This document shows, in pieces, positions 7,252 to 7,494 of a stretch of DNA of 7,494 nt. How positions within the stretch are numbered: the stretch's first letter is position 1; every line of letters begins with the position of its first letter. Made by a program: the position numbers and the translations under genes. The notes under the pieces are model-generated. The model saw nothing but the letters and a program-made list of their open reading frames with translations, made no database searches and was not told where the DNA came from. This DNA is from Candidatus Pullichristensenella stercoripullorum (GTDB lineage Bacteria; Bacillota; Clostridia; Christensenellales; Aristaeellaceae): contig DVGE01000253.1 of NCBI GenBank assembly GCA_018712885.1, positions 1 through 7,494 on the forward strand, in the 5' to 3' direction.

Positions 7252-7494
7252 ATGCAGGAATTCAAGATGGACAAGGTATTTTCGCCGCAGGATGTGGAAA
7301 CGCGCATCTACGAAAAGTGGGAGTCGTCCGGGGCCTTCAAGCCGGTCATTGACCCGGAAAAACAGCCCTTCACCATCGTCATGCCGCCGCCAAACATCAC
7401 CGGTCAGCTCCATGTGGGCCATGCGCTGGATGAGATGCCGCAGGATGTACTCATCCGCTACCACCGCATGAAGGGCGACCCGACCCTCTGGGTG
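7252..7494 (+). CDS. valS: valyl-tRNA synthetase, 3' end beyond window
   Basis: Class I aminoacyl-tRNA synthetase that joins valine to tRNA-Val in the cytoplasm; only the first 81 residues are visible. The segment PPPNITGQLHVGHA (45-58) holds the class I HIGH signature as HVGH (54-57), and QDVLIRYHRMKG follows as in ValRS. Other class I enzymes for branched amino acids (IleRS, LeuRS) share the motif, but the upstream T-box reads GUC, a valine codon, which decides the call. The ATG at 7252 has GGAGG at 7240-7244 with 7 bases of spacing and begins 21 bases after the attenuator T run. ATG codon 6 (7267) is a less favoured alternative. Expression should rise when tRNA-Val is uncharged. Confidence 0.93.
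   Translation, partial: MQEFKMDKVFSPQDVETRIYEKWESSGAFKPVIDPEKQPFTIVMPPPNITGQLHVGHALDEMPQDVLIRYHRMKGDPTLWV

Noticed and set aside
6967..7464. Minus-strand open frame across the valS leader
   Set aside because: It is opposite the T-box RNA and valS, both well supported on the plus strand.

Overview
The window looks like chromosomal DNA of a GC-rich member of the Firmicutes, most likely a clostridium (class-level inference, no species call). The reasons are a transcription-attenuating T-box leader in front of a valyl-tRNA synthetase gene, sigma-A-type promoters with 17-base spacers, strong purine-rich ribosome binding sites, and type II topoisomerase subunits of the shorter Gram-positive form. 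All genes lie on the plus strand.

Layout. (1) 1-4251: a two-gene topoisomerase operon. The B subunit (parE-like) is cut at its 5' end by the window, and a complete A subunit (parC-like) follows after 3 bases. Together they form an A2B2 enzyme that passes one DNA duplex through another. The quinolone-contact position of the A subunit carries isoleucine instead of serine. A G-U-containing hairpin plus T run closes the operon at 4272-4307. (2) 4323-5969: a separately promoted 527-residue protein I cannot name. It has a DEDDh-type 3'-5' exonuclease domain at the N-terminus, three copies of an Ada-like H/C-C-PCxxC zinc module, and an unassigned C-terminal domain. This is the least conventional gene here. 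(3) 5970-6224: a 255-base intergenic stretch with an imperfect hairpin and then a full-consensus promoter (TTGACA-N17-TATAAT). (4) 6225-6887: a 220-residue protein with two membrane segments, a short coiled coil and a C-terminal zinc ribbon, followed by a strong terminator. (5) 6888-7251: no protein gene; it holds that terminator, an extended -10 promoter and a complete T-box riboswitch with a GUC (valine) specifier. (6) 7252-7494: the first 81 codons of valS.

The genes form four transcription units rather than one pathway: DNA topology, a possible nucleic-acid processing protein, a small membrane protein and a tRNA-charging enzyme. Only parE-parC are clearly functional partners, and the T-box and valS form a feedback circuit in which uncharged valine tRNA turns on its own synthetase. 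No mobile element, CRISPR array, tRNA or rRNA was seen.
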